The translations under genes and the position numbers were made by a program. Under the pieces are notes generated by a model. That model had not been told where the DNA came from. It was given only the letters and a program-made list of their open reading frames with translations, and ran no database searches. A DNA stretch of 40,807 bases, from the IMG/VR virus record IMGVR_UViG_3300022690_000311, positions 1 to 40,807 of that record; one strand, given 5' to 3'. Position 1 is the first letter of the stretch, and every line of letters begins with the position of its first letter. The DNA comes from a virus. Below are positions 1-6,375 of this stretch, in pieces.

Positions 1-144
1 AGATATAACAAGCCGGGCATTCGTCATCATCTTCGTCATCGTAAATATCACCGCAATCGGGGCACTCTGTCGGGCAGTTATTACATTCAATCCCTGAGCC
101 ATTTACATAACCGCATTCAGGGCAACTGTCATCGTCAGGGTATG
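1..144. repeat. Terminal redundancy, left copy (identical to 40664-40807)
   Basis: The first 144 bases recur exactly as the last 144 bases of the window. Both copies lie inside one zinc-ribbon reading frame that is intact only when the ends are joined. This is what a circular assembly of a circularly permuted or cohesive genome looks like. A physical direct terminal repeat of T7 type cannot be excluded, but those usually fall between genes rather than inside one. Confidence 0.95.
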
Positions 145-148
145 GCAT
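1..148 (-). CDS. Small multi-zinc-ribbon protein, 5' part (continues at 40807-40509)
   Basis: On the minus strand an ATG at 148-146 overlaps the TAA of the YopX gene (TAATG). It opens a frame that leaves the window at base 1 and continues at 40663 down to a TGA at 40511-40509, giving about 100 aa. The N-terminal half is acidic and holds four CxxC-type knuckles (CPEC, CNNC, CPDC, CPAC), consistent with two zinc ribbons. The C-terminal half is Lys/Glu/Arg-rich and probably helical. No function is recognised. Its main value is structural: it proves that the two window ends are contiguous. Coupling to the YopX gene puts it in the leftward accessory operon. Confidence 0.85.
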   Translation of the reverse strand, partial: MPYPDDDSCPECGYVNGSGIECNNCPTECPDCGDIYDDEDDDECPACYI

Positions 149-543
149 TATCTACCTCCGATAACGTGAGCATATTTGTATATGTGAGGATGTTCGTAAA
201 TATTCCCAATGATTTTAAACCAATGCCATCTTAATTTAGCGCTCCACCTTTCATAAGAATCATCCCAGTTATTATTTCTAAATGATGGTTCAAGGCCCCC
301 TCCCCCTTCTTGATAACCGTTCCATTCAACCACAGCCATTCCGTCATATCCTGTGACTATATCGCCTTCGAATATCTCTTTTTCATCTTCACCTCTTAGA
401 CCAGTAGATTGCATAATGACAGTACTACTAGTAGAAAAAGGGAGACAATGCTCTGATTTAGAAAAAACTAAACCGACAACTGAAAGATGGAAGAATACCA
501 TTTGCTCTCCATCCCATGCTCTGAAGTTAAATCTATTTGTCAT
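148..543 (-). CDS. YopX family protein
   Basis: The product is 131 aa. It has the YopX pattern: an N-terminal FRAWDGEQMV, then a MQSTGL segment, EIFEGDIV, a VEWN strand and a C-terminal IIGNIYEHP. YopX proteins are beta-rich phage/prophage proteins of unknown biochemical role. The gene follows a sigma70-type promoter at 604-576 whose spacer is a perfect palindrome, so it is probably the first gene of a separately regulated leftward transcript. Its stop codon overlaps the start of the zinc-ribbon gene that crosses the window ends. Family assignment is firm; function is unknown. Confidence 0.88.
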   Translation of the reverse strand: MTNRFNFRAWDGEQMVFFHLSVVGLVFSKSEHCLPFSTSSTVIMQSTGLRGEDEKEIFEGDIVTGYDGMAVVEWNGYQEGGGGLEPSFRNNNWDDSYERWSAKLRWHWFKIIGNIYEHPHIYKYAHVIGGR

Positions 544-575
544 CCTGGCTTTCTTTCCGATTAAGTTACGCTCAC

Positions 576-604
576 ATCATACTGTAACAAAGTTACAGCG
601 TCAA
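576..604 (-). promoter_or_regulatory. Promoter with palindromic operator filling the spacer
   Basis: Minus strand: -35 TTGACG at 604-599, -10 TATGAT at 581-576, spacer exactly 17 nt. The spacer (598-582) is the perfect palindrome CTGTAACTTTGTTACAG, with 7-bp arms and a 3-bp centre. A protein bound there would block RNA polymerase. The -35 overlaps the end of the VRR-NUC gene. The same core (TAAC-NNN-GTTA) recurs at other promoters in the window. Confidence 0.8.
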
Positions 605-924
605 GACCTTTTTTCTAAAGCTTCAATCACGTCATCAATGGTATATGCCAGCACATAAACATGTCCTGCTGCTAGAATGTCTCTCTGGAAGCCAATCTGC
701 GCTTCTGAGAGCTTTCCTGATCTACCATCCCTTCTGCATGGGTTCTTTACCTCGATCCACCAGGAAGGCTCTCCGGGCTTCAGAGCAATAATGTCTGAAA
801 TGCCCTTTTTTGTTACATTTGCTCTTCCCTTAACACCTTGGTTTCCGTTGCGCCATGCCATCCAGCCTAACATTGTCAAATACCTGACAATTGCTTTACT
901 TGTTTCATTTTCTACTTTTGCCAT
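601..924 (-). CDS. VRR-NUC domain nuclease
   Basis: The product is 107 aa, a single VRR-NUC (PD-(D/E)XK superfamily) domain of normal length. Visible catalytic pattern: GISD with D44, the WIEVK strand with E58 and K60, and a following SEAQ helix with Q76. Such stand-alone domains are common next to phage replication and recombination genes and resemble structure-specific nucleases (the FAN1 C-terminal domain is the cellular relative). Resolution of branched DNA is inferred from the family. It starts 1 nt after the stop of the PD-(D/E)XK-like gene. Its own stop overlaps the -35 box of the next promoter. Confidence 0.88.
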   Translation of the reverse strand: MAKVENETSKAIVRYLTMLGWMAWRNGNQGVKGRANVTKKGISDIIALKPGEPSWWIEVKNPCRRDGRSGKLSEAQIGFQRDILAAGHVYVLAYTIDDVIEALEKRS

Positions 925-925
925 T

Positions 926-1393
926 TTAAACCTTGCAAAACCTTATTAAATCCAATGGACAGAAATAACATTGCTGTTTTTCATTGTATCTTGAATCGTG
1001 TACTTCTTTCACAGTCCATCTATCACTAGTGTCACTTCTTATCACAGCGACGTGATTCATATTTTTGTTAAATATCAAATAAACATATGGTTTTGGCTTT
1101 GCCCTGTCATAAGATTTCTTTTCACAGACAATAACATCTCCTTGGAATGGATAGTCTTGAGCGCATGTGAAGTCAAAAGAGCGTTTTTTAATTTCTACTC
1201 GCTGTTCTATGAATATATCACCGAAGTCTGAGTGGTTTTGATGATCTCCTCTAGTTTCAGCTTTAGTCGTAGGTGGCATTTTGACACTATATCCAAGTTT
1301 ACCGAGCCATTTGCTTGCTTTAAATACGTCAACTTCACTTTCAGCTAAGAATCTCAGGAATTTTTCATGATTGTCATTATATTTATCCGTCAT
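926..1393 (-). CDS. PD-(D/E)XK nuclease-like phage protein
   Basis: Starting at the ATG at 1393, which overlaps the stop of the replication gene by 11 nt, the product is 155 aa. A longer in-frame opening to 1450 exists but lies inside the replication gene. Residues 57-70 read FGDIF-x5-VEIKKR, a D...E-x-K arrangement (D59, E67, K69) typical of restriction-endonuclease folds. Later segments (DYPFQGDVIV, YVYLIFNK, HVAVI) look like the remaining core strands. I do not know an assigned function. Position between the replication protein and VRR-NUC suggests DNA processing. Confidence 0.65.
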   Translation of the reverse strand: MTDKYNDNHEKFLRFLAESEVDVFKASKWLGKLGYSVKMPPTTKAETRGDHQNHSDFGDIFIEQRVEIKKRSFDFTCAQDYPFQGDVIVCEKKSYDRAKPKPYVYLIFNKNMNHVAVIRSDTSDRWTVKEVHDSRYNEKQQCYFCPLDLIRFCKV

Positions 1394-2201
1394 TTTGTTG
1401 TTTATATTCCTTTTTCCACCTAGCTTCTTGTTGTTTAGCTGTCTCTCCACGACTGTTAACTATCGTTGGCATGTCTTTTACGTCTAAATGTCGGATCCTA
1501 GTTTTTGTCAATGGCTCCATATAATCCTCGTACCTGGCATCTCTGCCAAAAAAGTTCCGCATCCTAATAACAAATTTTCCATCGCCGGTTTTTATTGTGT
1601 CATGATAATTTTTGACATATTGAAATAATTCATTAGTTGATTTCTTGCCGAGTTTTTTAATCAGATTTCTTAGATTTCTTTTTCCTGATGGAATTTCAAC
1701 TGGATTAATATTTTCTTTGTAGAAGCTGGTTATCTCATCGATACAATCCTCAACAGGATCACGCGGACTCAGGTTAAGGGAATCAGGACTCAGGTTAAGG
1801 GAATCAGCCGGACTCGACTGTCGGTTTTCCGGCCTCTCCCGTAATAAAGTTGGCTTGTGGTTTATTTCGTCAAAAGGCTTGATATCAGACCCTCTTTCCT
1901 TCTCATGCTTGTGTGGATTTTGATGTTCAAGAAATTTATTTATCCAAATGAATTTTCCTTCATCGTTTTCATATCTAGTTATAAATTTACCATTTGATAA
2001 ATCATCAAGCATCTTTTTTATATTTAATTTAGGCTCATAAGGGAATATTTCTATATGGATTCTTTCTGGATCATCTTCTAATCTACCTTCACAATCCGCA
2101 TACATCGGAAGGCATATAAAAAGTAACCTTAGATGTGGGTTCATTTTTCCAAGTTTAGAATTTTTAGTAAAGCCTGGTTTTATATTTCTTGATCGAGCCA
2201 T
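1383..2201 (-). CDS. Phage replication protein (initiator / replisome organiser-like)
   Basis: The product is 272 aa. The N-terminus (MARSRNIKPGF, then ADCEGRLEDDPERIHIEIFPYE) is the conserved front of many phage replication-region proteins with a winged-helix fold. The middle (about 125-150) is a low-complexity linker carrying a duplicated DSLNLSP heptapeptide. The C-terminal part (about 150-240) is basic and helical (KRNLRNLIKKLGKKS, FVIRMRNFFGRDARYEDY), as in DnaD-like or loader-binding tails. It is the only candidate initiator in a genome without a recognisable polymerase or helicase. It has its own promoter at 2361-2333 and a structured leader at 2326-2248. Role inferred; no catalytic motif is expected. 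Confidence 0.65.
   Translation of the reverse strand: MARSRNIKPGFTKNSKLGKMNPHLRLLFICLPMYADCEGRLEDDPERIHIEIFPYEPKLNIKKMLDDLSNGKFITRYENDEGKFIWINKFLEHQNPHKHEKERGSDIKPFDEINHKPTLLRERPENRQSSPADSLNLSPDSLNLSPRDPVEDCIDEITSFYKENINPVEIPSGKRNLRNLIKKLGKKSTNELFQYVKNYHDTIKTGDGKFVIRMRNFFGRDARYEDYMEPLTKTRIRHLDVKDMPTIVNSRGETAKQQEARWKKEYKQQNDG
1765..1806. repeat. Perfect 21-bp tandem duplication inside the replication gene
   Basis: Two exact 21-bp copies (1765-1785 and 1786-1806), starting ggactcagg, lie head to tail and in frame; each encodes DSLNLSP. A third, decayed start (ggactcgac) follows at about 1810. Lambdoid phages carry origin iterons inside gene O, so this is a possible origin element, but two copies are few. 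Confidence 0.8.
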
Positions 2202-2247
2202 CTAAGTCTTTTTAACTTTCTCTTCGAAAACGCCCTTCCCTCCCCTG

Positions 2248-2326
2248 TGTAGTACGAGCAGGCCGAAGGCCAGAACGTCAGGGTTAGGTCGGGCGAAATC
2301 TTTAAGCGAAATTCACTCGTACTACA
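2248..2326 (-). ncRNA. Structured 5' leader RNA of the replication gene (candidate)
   Basis: An 11-bp perfect inverted repeat (TGTAGTACGAG at 2326-2316, matching arm at 2258-2248 on the minus strand) encloses 57 nt. That interior contains a GGCC-UUC-GGCC hairpin (2271-2261) and two copies of the heptamer ATTTCGC. The expected transcription start of the upstream promoter falls almost exactly at the first arm, so the transcript would open with this closed structure about 45 nt before the gene. No known RNA family is recognised. A small inverted-repeat element is the alternative. Confidence 0.5.
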
Positions 2327-2332
2327 GCTATA

Positions 2333-2361
2333 ACTTTATCAAAACTGACGTAATGCGTCAA
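2333..2361 (-). promoter_or_regulatory. Promoter of the replication gene
   Basis: Minus strand: -35 TTGACG (2361-2356), 17-nt spacer, -10 TAAAGT (2338-2333). An inverted repeat TGACG-N5-CGTCA (2360-2346) overlaps the -35, and a further ACTTTAT element lies just upstream (about 2390). The -10 is imperfect, which suits a regulated promoter. Confidence 0.55.
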
Positions 2362-2421
2362 CTTTTCTATAAGTATTTCCGTCATAAAGTTGAGACAGAA
2401 TCGCCGGGTTATTTTTTTAAA

Positions 2422-2449
2422 TAAAAAAAGCCCCGAATTTCTCCGAGGC
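2422..2449 (-). terminator. Intrinsic terminator after ssb
   Basis: Minus strand: GCCTCG, 8-nt loop, CGGGGC (one G-U pair), then TTTTTTT. It lies about 30 nt past the ssb stop and separates the ssb/annealing-protein transcript from the replication-gene promoter. Confidence 0.85.
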
Positions 2450-2477
2450 CGTGATAAGTTATTCTCTCAGGGGTGAT

Positions 2478-2870
2478 TTAAAATGGAATATTTTCCACTG
2501 ATTCCGGTGCAGGTTGATTTTCGCCTGGTGGTTCATCACTAGATATATTCTTACTACTTTTACCGATAGGGAATGAGACTTCATTAGCTACCAATTTATG
2601 TTGACTTTTCTTCTCTCCATCTTTTTCCCACTGTTCAAGATTGAGAATGCCATCAATAAGGATCCCATCACCTTTATTAAAATGTTTACTGACAAACTCT
2701 GCTTGCGGCCCCCAAAAAGTGACGTTTAAGAAATTACTTTTCTTATTATCACCCCAGCCTGTGTCGTAGGCGATGTTATTATTTAAAAAATGTGTGCCTT
2801 TTTCTGTTTGATGTATCTCTGTTGGGCGGCACAACCTACCCATAACAATAACTTTTATATAACCTGCCAT
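2478..2870 (-). CDS. ssb: Single-stranded DNA-binding protein
   Basis: The product is 130 aa, an OB-fold SSB. The N-terminal IKVIVMGRLCRPTEI, the strand SNFLNVTFWGPQAEFV and the HFNKGDGILIDGILNLEQWE segment match bacterial/phage SSB. The tail ends SVENIPF, the acidic tip that binds partner proteins (consensus DDIPF). It coats phage ssDNA during replication and recombination. Its ATG shares one base with the stop of the small 53-aa gene upstream, which in turn overlaps the annealing protein, so annealing protein and SSB are co-translated. A terminator follows. Confidence 0.92.
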   Translation of the reverse strand: MAGYIKVIVMGRLCRPTEIHQTEKGTHFLNNNIAYDTGWGDNKKSNFLNVTFWGPQAEFVSKHFNKGDGILIDGILNLEQWEKDGEKKSQHKLVANEVSFPIGKSSKNISSDEPPGENQPAPESVENIPF

Positions 2871-3031
2871 TAATCCTCCTTTTCTACGAATATGATTGGA
2901 TCTTTACTTCCCATTGCTTCATCTAGAGCTTTCAGGACTCTATCCCTGCATTCATCAAGCATAGGATTTGTTTTAATCTCATTTCTAATATCATCTTCAT
3001 TATCTGAAGTAATTATTATTTTATGCGACAT
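2870..3031 (-). CDS. Small protein between annealing protein and SSB
   Basis: The product is 53 aa (starts MSHKIIITSD, ends FVEKED). The ATG at 3031 lies inside the last codons of the Rad52-like gene (11-nt overlap) and the TAA overlaps the ssb start (TAATG). Both overlaps and the absence of any other frame make it a real gene. It is acidic, with a predicted beta-strand then helix. Function unknown. Its position suggests an accessory to recombination or SSB. Confidence 0.75.
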   Translation of the reverse strand: MSHKIIITSDNEDDIRNEIKTNPMLDECRDRVLKALDEAMGSKDPIIFVEKED

Positions 3032-3827
3032 CTTTAAGATCCTCTATTACTGCCTTGATCATAGAAAGTGCTTTTTTAACTTCTAAATCGAATCCTGGCA
3101 GTTTTATGTCGATGCAAGTAACAAAATCTTCACATCTTTGTTGTCTATCTTGTGGAAGATCATTTATAAGGGTGAACGCTTCGGAAAGCTGAGGCATCAC
3201 TAAAATGTTGTCAAGCGTTTTTGGCATCTTTTCGAATATCTCCTCACAGAAGACTCTTCGTTTATCAGGGAGCTTCTTAGACATCCTGTAGGCTTGTTTC
3301 TTCGCTTTGTCTAAATCTGCGCTAGGAGCCATTGTGGTTTTTTCTTGTTTTAAGTCTTCAACGTATTTATTGTCTTCCCACATACCCAAGAATATATCCG
3401 CATTGAAGCCTAAAAGCGATAGGCATTTAGTTGTTCCATCTGTTAAAGCTTTTTTAAATGCGTCGTCATCTTTGTCAGCATTTCGACAACCGCCATATTG
3501 ATGAACTTTCCCAAAATATTCTGGTATGTTTGGCCTTTTAAGTTCGTTTATCTTACAATCGTCATTCAAAATGATAGGAGTTGGATAATATAAAATAACT
3601 TTGATTATGACATTGGGCGATTCTTTAATGATCTCACTTTCGATCCACCATCTATGACCCATGGGCCCCCATGTTTTGGTAGCTTCCATGATCTGATATT
3701 GAGCGTTAATCGCTGTGAATTTACGTCCAAATGCAACATCTTTTGTATATTTCGGATCTGTTTTTTGTACGGCGTTCCATAATTTCATTTGATTATGGGT
3801 TTCTTTTTTAGGGTCAGGTTCGTTCAT
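3021..3827 (-). CDS. Rad52/ERF-superfamily single-strand annealing protein (probable)
   Basis: The product is 268 aa. The N-terminal 160 residues are the conserved part. They include FTAINAQYQIMEATKTWGP, a WWIESEII strand, IIKVILYYP, and the hallmark FKKALTDGTTKCLSLLGFNADIF followed by WEDNKYV, seen in phage recombinases of the Rad52/ERF type. The remainder (165-268) is a variable helical tail. Such proteins anneal ssDNA coated by the phage SSB, encoded two genes downstream. The exact subfamily cannot be settled by eye. Confidence 0.68.
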   Translation of the reverse strand: MNEPDPKKETHNQMKLWNAVQKTDPKYTKDVAFGRKFTAINAQYQIMEATKTWGPMGHRWWIESEIIKESPNVIIKVILYYPTPIILNDDCKINELKRPNIPEYFGKVHQYGGCRNADKDDDAFKKALTDGTTKCLSLLGFNADIFLGMWEDNKYVEDLKQEKTTMAPSADLDKAKKQAYRMSKKLPDKRRVFCEEIFEKMPKTLDNILVMPQLSEAFTLINDLPQDRQQRCEDFVTCIDIKLPGFDLEVKKALSMIKAVIEDLKDVA

Positions 3828-3830
3828 TGG

Positions 3831-4028
3831 TTATTCCTTTTCGTTGTTGGTCTTCTGCCATAAAACTTTTCCGCAACTATGTTCAAGATAAGTCACATAT
3901 CCAGTAGCATTGTCTATCCACCATTTTATAACTGAACAAATATTATCACAAGTATGTTCTATATTTGGCATTTCTGGATGCCATTTCATGTGATTTAAAT
4001 CTGGGGAACCTATATACATTACTTCCAT
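3831..4028 (-). CDS. Hypothetical protein (65 aa)
   Basis: Short protein with one Cys/His cluster (HTCDNICSVIKWW, later HSCGKVLW) that could bind a metal. The ATG at 4028 overlaps the end of the preceding coiled-coil gene by 10 nt, and its stop is 3 nt before the annealing protein start. Not recognised. Confidence 0.65.
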   Translation of the reverse strand: MEVMYIGSPDLNHMKWHPEMPNIEHTCDNICSVIKWWIDNATGYVTYLEHSCGKVLWQKTNNEKE

Positions 4029-4270
4029 CGTTGGTTGATATATTTATCTATTGATACGTTTGCCTCTGCCAGTTCGGCTTGAAGTTTATTAGCTGTATCT
4101 CGCCATTCAATCATTTTTTCTCTGCGCCATTCTGATTCGGTTTCAAGCTCATTTATTCTGGCTTGGGCATCTTTATAAAAAACAAAATCACCATGTTCAC
4201 TAGGTTCAACGCCTTCAAAGTTAAAGTTTTCGACATTGTAGGCCATTGCGTATCGCTCAAGATCACTCAT
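4019..4270 (-). CDS. Hypothetical coiled-coil protein (83 aa)
   Basis: N-terminus MSDLERYAMAYNVENF followed by a long helix (about 33-75) with the heptad-rich stretch ARINELETESEWRREKM and KLQAELAEANV. Proteins of this shape (short acidic head plus coiled coil) are common phage early fillers of unknown role. It overlaps the preceding gene by 8 nt and the following gene by 10 nt. Confidence 0.7.
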   Translation of the reverse strand: MSDLERYAMAYNVENFNFEGVEPSEHGDFVFYKDAQARINELETESEWRREKMIEWRDTANKLQAELAEANVSIDKYINQRWK

Positions 4271-4655
4271 GATTGGGTTCCTTTAGGGCTTGTTTTGCAA
4301 TATCTTGACAAAATCTCCCACTAGAGCCTCGGCAAGAAGTTCCGCTGTTACCTATTTCTTCCAAAGCCTCACGCAACCTAGCTACCTCGGCTTGAAGTTT
4401 TCCAACATCTGTATTTGTATGCTCAAGAATTAAATCTAATTGTTTCCTTTCAGATAAAAATAATTTATTCTCAAGCTCATCTATTTTGTCTAAAGCGGAT
4501 TGAAGTCGGTTTTTGCAATCGGTTATTAAACGAGTGAAAAGCTCCTCTTCTTCGGTGAGAATGTTTTCATTTAAAACTTTTACAACAGCGTCTATGGCTA
4601 TAAATAATTCTGTATCAGTTGGCTTCCAATCACTTGGCTCATTCGGCTGGGTCAT
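4263..4655 (-). CDS. Hypothetical coiled-coil protein (130 aa)
   Basis: The ATG at 4655 is chosen because it forms an ATGA overlap with the upstream stop and follows AGGAG at 6 nt; the longer opening to 4673 lacks this. The middle is a long coiled coil (LQSALDKIDELENKL, later KLQAEVARLREALEEIG). The C-terminus carries two cysteines (SCRGSSGRFCQDIA). It resembles its downstream neighbour (KLQAE motif), so the two may share ancestry. Function unknown. Confidence 0.72.
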   Translation of the reverse strand: MTQPNEPSDWKPTDTELFIAIDAVVKVLNENILTEEEELFTRLITDCKNRLQSALDKIDELENKLFLSERKQLDLILEHTNTDVGKLQAEVARLREALEEIGNSGTSCRGSSGRFCQDIAKQALKEPNHE

Positions 4656-4876
4656 GCTGGCTCCTGTTCCCAAAATCCTTTATAGTATGACGATTTACTT
4701 TTTCTACCTTCTAAACGAACATAAATGCATCTACCATCTCTACTAAATCCACAAATAACGCCTGTCGTTGGGTGTTCTTTACACCAATACCAAAAATATC
4801 TTTTACCATATTTGCTCAATCTGATTTCAGTATTAATATTGAAATGGCTTTTAATCGTATTTAAATATTTATTCAT
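4652..4876 (-). CDS. Hypothetical basic protein (74 aa)
   Basis: Start set at the ATG at 4876, which has AGGAG 8 nt upstream. That ribosome-binding site lies in the short gap after the stop of the Gly-repeat gene. The sequence is rich in Tyr, Trp and Lys/Arg (KRYFWYWCKEHPTTGVICGF, IYVRLEGRKSKSSYYKGF) and looks beta-rich. No family recognised. Confidence 0.68.
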   Translation of the reverse strand: MNKYLNTIKSHFNINTEIRLSKYGKRYFWYWCKEHPTTGVICGFSRDGRCIYVRLEGRKSKSSYYKGFWEQEPA

Positions 4877-4890
4877 CCCGCTTCTCCTGT

Positions 4891-5154
4891 TCAATAGCCA
4901 TAGCCATAGCCAGAGCCATCGCCATAGCCAGAGCCATCGCCATAGCCAGAGCCAGAGCCATAGCCATAGCCATCGCCATAGCCAGAGCCAGAGCCATCGC
5001 CATAGCCAGAGCCATCGCCATAGCCAGAGCCAGAGCCATAGCCATAGCCAGAGCCATCGCCATAGCCAGAGCCATCGCCATAGCCAGAGCCATCGCCATA
5101 GCCAGAGCCATCGCCATAGCCATAGCCAGAGCCATCGGCGCTTAAGCTGTCCAT
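4891..5154 (-). CDS. (Ser/Tyr/Asp-Gly)n repeat protein
   Basis: The product is 87 aa. A 7-residue start (MDSLSAD) is followed by a strict dipeptide repeat in which every second residue is Gly (codon GGC) and the other is Ser, Tyr or Asp (TCT, TAT, GAT). The ATG has GGAG 7 nt upstream and overlaps the end of the DUF6948-like gene, so it is translated by coupling. From memory, similar Gly-Tyr-Ser-Asp repeat proteins occur beside this family in other phages. Function unknown; low complexity suggests a flexible, possibly self-associating chain. Other frames through the repeat are also open but lack start context. Confidence 0.72.
   Translation of the reverse strand: MDSLSADGSGYGYGDGSGYGDGSGYGDGSGYGDGSGYGYGSGSGYGDGSGYGDGSGSGYGDGYGYGSGSGYGDGSGYGDGSGYGYGY
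4897..5136. repeat. Hexanucleotide tandem repeat, 40 units
   Basis: Exactly 240 bp of uninterrupted hexamers on the plus strand: gccata, gccaga or gccatc. Only the last two bases vary. The order is not periodic overall, but the triplet ata-aga-atc recurs many times. All units are in frame with the Gly-repeat gene. Such an array should expand and contract by slippage or recombination without breaking the frame. Confidence 0.97.
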
Positions 5155-5513
5155 ATCTTTACTCCATCAATACTATCCTTAGCTTTTTCTGTAACATCAA
5201 GTAATTCGACTACATTAGTCAAAATAACTCTGTCAACTTCACATGGAAATTTACAATTTTTAGGAGTTTTAGTTCCTTCCATAGCGAGTTGAGAAAGACT
5301 AGCTGCTCCTGACCATTTCCATATACGCCGAGCTTTTAAAACTTCAGCCTCTTGACCATTACGAGATTTTAGATATCCCGCAAAAACTCCTGCTGAATAA
5401 GTTCTAACAATCATGTAAGGCATCCCGTCCAAAGATTCAGCTTTTTTAGTTTCTACTGAATCTTTGCGAATGTACTCCACATTGTTTATTTTCATTGTTT
5501 CTGGTTCACTCAT
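5142..5513 (-). CDS. DUF6948-like conserved phage protein
   Basis: The product is 123 aa. Hallmarks are MIVRTYSAGVFAGYL near residue 34, then ARRIWKWSGAASLSQLA, CKFPCEV and EKAKDSIDGVKIW at the end. This set is highly conserved in phages and prophages, and I recall it as DUF6948. The role is unknown; the beta-rich core with paired Cys suggests a small folded domain. Its end overlaps the start of the Gly-repeat gene and its ATG overlaps the stop of the ABA-sandwich-like gene. Confidence 0.8.
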   Translation of the reverse strand: MSEPETMKINNVEYIRKDSVETKKAESLDGMPYMIVRTYSAGVFAGYLKSRNGQEAEVLKARRIWKWSGAASLSQLAMEGTKTPKNCKFPCEVDRVILTNVVELLDVTEKAKDSIDGVKIWTA

Positions 5514-5881
5514 TTCTTTTTCCTTTCGTTAGTTTTATCCTGTTCAAGAACTTCTACCCAGGCTTGGGTGATTTGTTCGGGGGTTAGCGATAATATATAA
5601 CTAAAAAATGTAGGATAGATTGTGTCATCGTTATCATAAAAATCGCACCATAGTTCATTTAGTAAGCTGTTATAGTGTATTCTTCTTTCTGATTTTTTAG
5701 CAATTTCCTTCACACCCAGCATAGCCCAATCATATGATGTGGTGAATTTAAGATCTATTTTAGCGTACATCTTATTGTTATTATCATAAAAAACGCCGTG
5801 ATGAGCCTCATAACAATCATCTTTACATGGTTGATAGCTCCACCCCAAACACTTAGCTGCTCTCACGTTCAGATCATCCAT
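5510..5881 (-). CDS. Phage_ABA_S-like protein
   Basis: The product is 123 aa. It has the typical N-terminus (NVRAAKCLGW), a central SYDWAMLGV, and the C-terminal PEQITQAWVEVLE helix of the phage ABA-sandwich domain family. Function unknown in the family. Related proteins at 7537-7998 and 13824-14399 suggest this fold has been duplicated in the genome. It overlaps the Lar-like gene by 8 nt and has an ATGA overlap with the next gene. Confidence 0.65.
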   Translation of the reverse strand: MDDLNVRAAKCLGWSYQPCKDDCYEAHHGVFYDNNNKMYAKIDLKFTTSYDWAMLGVKEIAKKSERRIHYNSLLNELWCDFYDNDDTIYPTFFSYILSLTPEQITQAWVEVLEQDKTNERKKK

Positions 5882-6374
5882 TGGTCTTGTCCTGCTTGAT
5901 GGCTGAGAGTGCTTGTTTTAAGTAATCTTCAAGTCCACCTTTTAGATTATAATCACTCATTGTGGCGTCAAAATAGCCTTCGTCGTAACCCTCTGAATAC
6001 GCTTTTTCCAAAGCCTCTACCAACATCGGATCGGGGGTTGGGGTTGGGTGCTTATTCCAGGATTCGACTTCTTTTTTAGCTTCTTCCTCACTATCAAATA
6101 AGCAATACGACATTAATCCCAATGAACCGCCATAAGCACTCCACTTTTTTCCTTCCGGCCAAACTGCATATCTTCCATCATTTCCCTGAGCTTCTTCACG
6201 TAAAGATTCCCATCCAAAGTAATCCCAACCTTTTCCCATAACAACAGTACCATCAAATTTCACATCTCTTGTATCTTCCCAAAGCATGGCATCTAGGATT
6301 GGGCGGGTGTTCCAGGAGATTACTTTTACACCGCAAGATGGGCAAGCTCTAAGCTCAGGCTCTTGGGTGGTCAT
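5874..6374 (-). CDS. Lar-like (restriction alleviation) zinc protein, enlarged
   Basis: The product is 166 aa from ATG 6374, with AGGTGG upstream. Residues 8-20 (LRACPSCGVKVISWNTR) resemble the N-terminal knuckle of Lar-family proteins. About 70 residues later the sequence SYCLFDSEEEAKKEVESWNKHP resembles the C-terminal part of that domain (EEAIxxWN). Between them is an unrelated Trp-rich insertion. Typical Lar proteins are 60-90 aa, so this is either an insertion-bearing Lar or a fusion. Lar proteins modulate host type I restriction; that role is inferred only. The tail (DPMLVEALEKAY...) is a generic phage C-terminus. Confidence 0.5.
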   Translation of the reverse strand: MTTQEPELRACPSCGVKVISWNTRPILDAMLWEDTRDVKFDGTVVMGKGWDYFGWESLREEAQGNDGRYAVWPEGKKWSAYGGSLGLMSYCLFDSEEEAKKEVESWNKHPTPTPDPMLVEALEKAYSEGYDEGYFDATMSDYNLKGGLEDYLKQALSAIKQDKTNG

Positions 6375-6375
6375 T

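Noticed and set aside
582-598. LexA (SOS) box
   Set aside because: CTGT and ACAG are present but 9 nt apart instead of 8, and the other copies of the element lack CTGT/ACAG. A phage-specific operator explains all sites better.
2248-2326. MITE or small inserted element
   Set aside because: Terminal inverted arms exist, but no target-site duplication is seen and the position at a predicted transcription start fits an RNA leader better.
4869-5135. Minus-strand Ala/Met/Leu repeat frame through the hexamer array
   Set aside because: It is open only because a hexamer repeat without stops is open in several frames. It has no own ribosome-binding site, whereas the Gly-repeat frame is coupled and has GGAG.
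4897-5136. CRISPR-like array
   Set aside because: The units are 6 bp with no spacers, so it is a simple tandem repeat.
4725-5204. Plus-strand Ser/His/Gln repeat frame across the array
   Set aside because: It runs antisense to four well-supported genes and is explained by the same stop-free hexamers.
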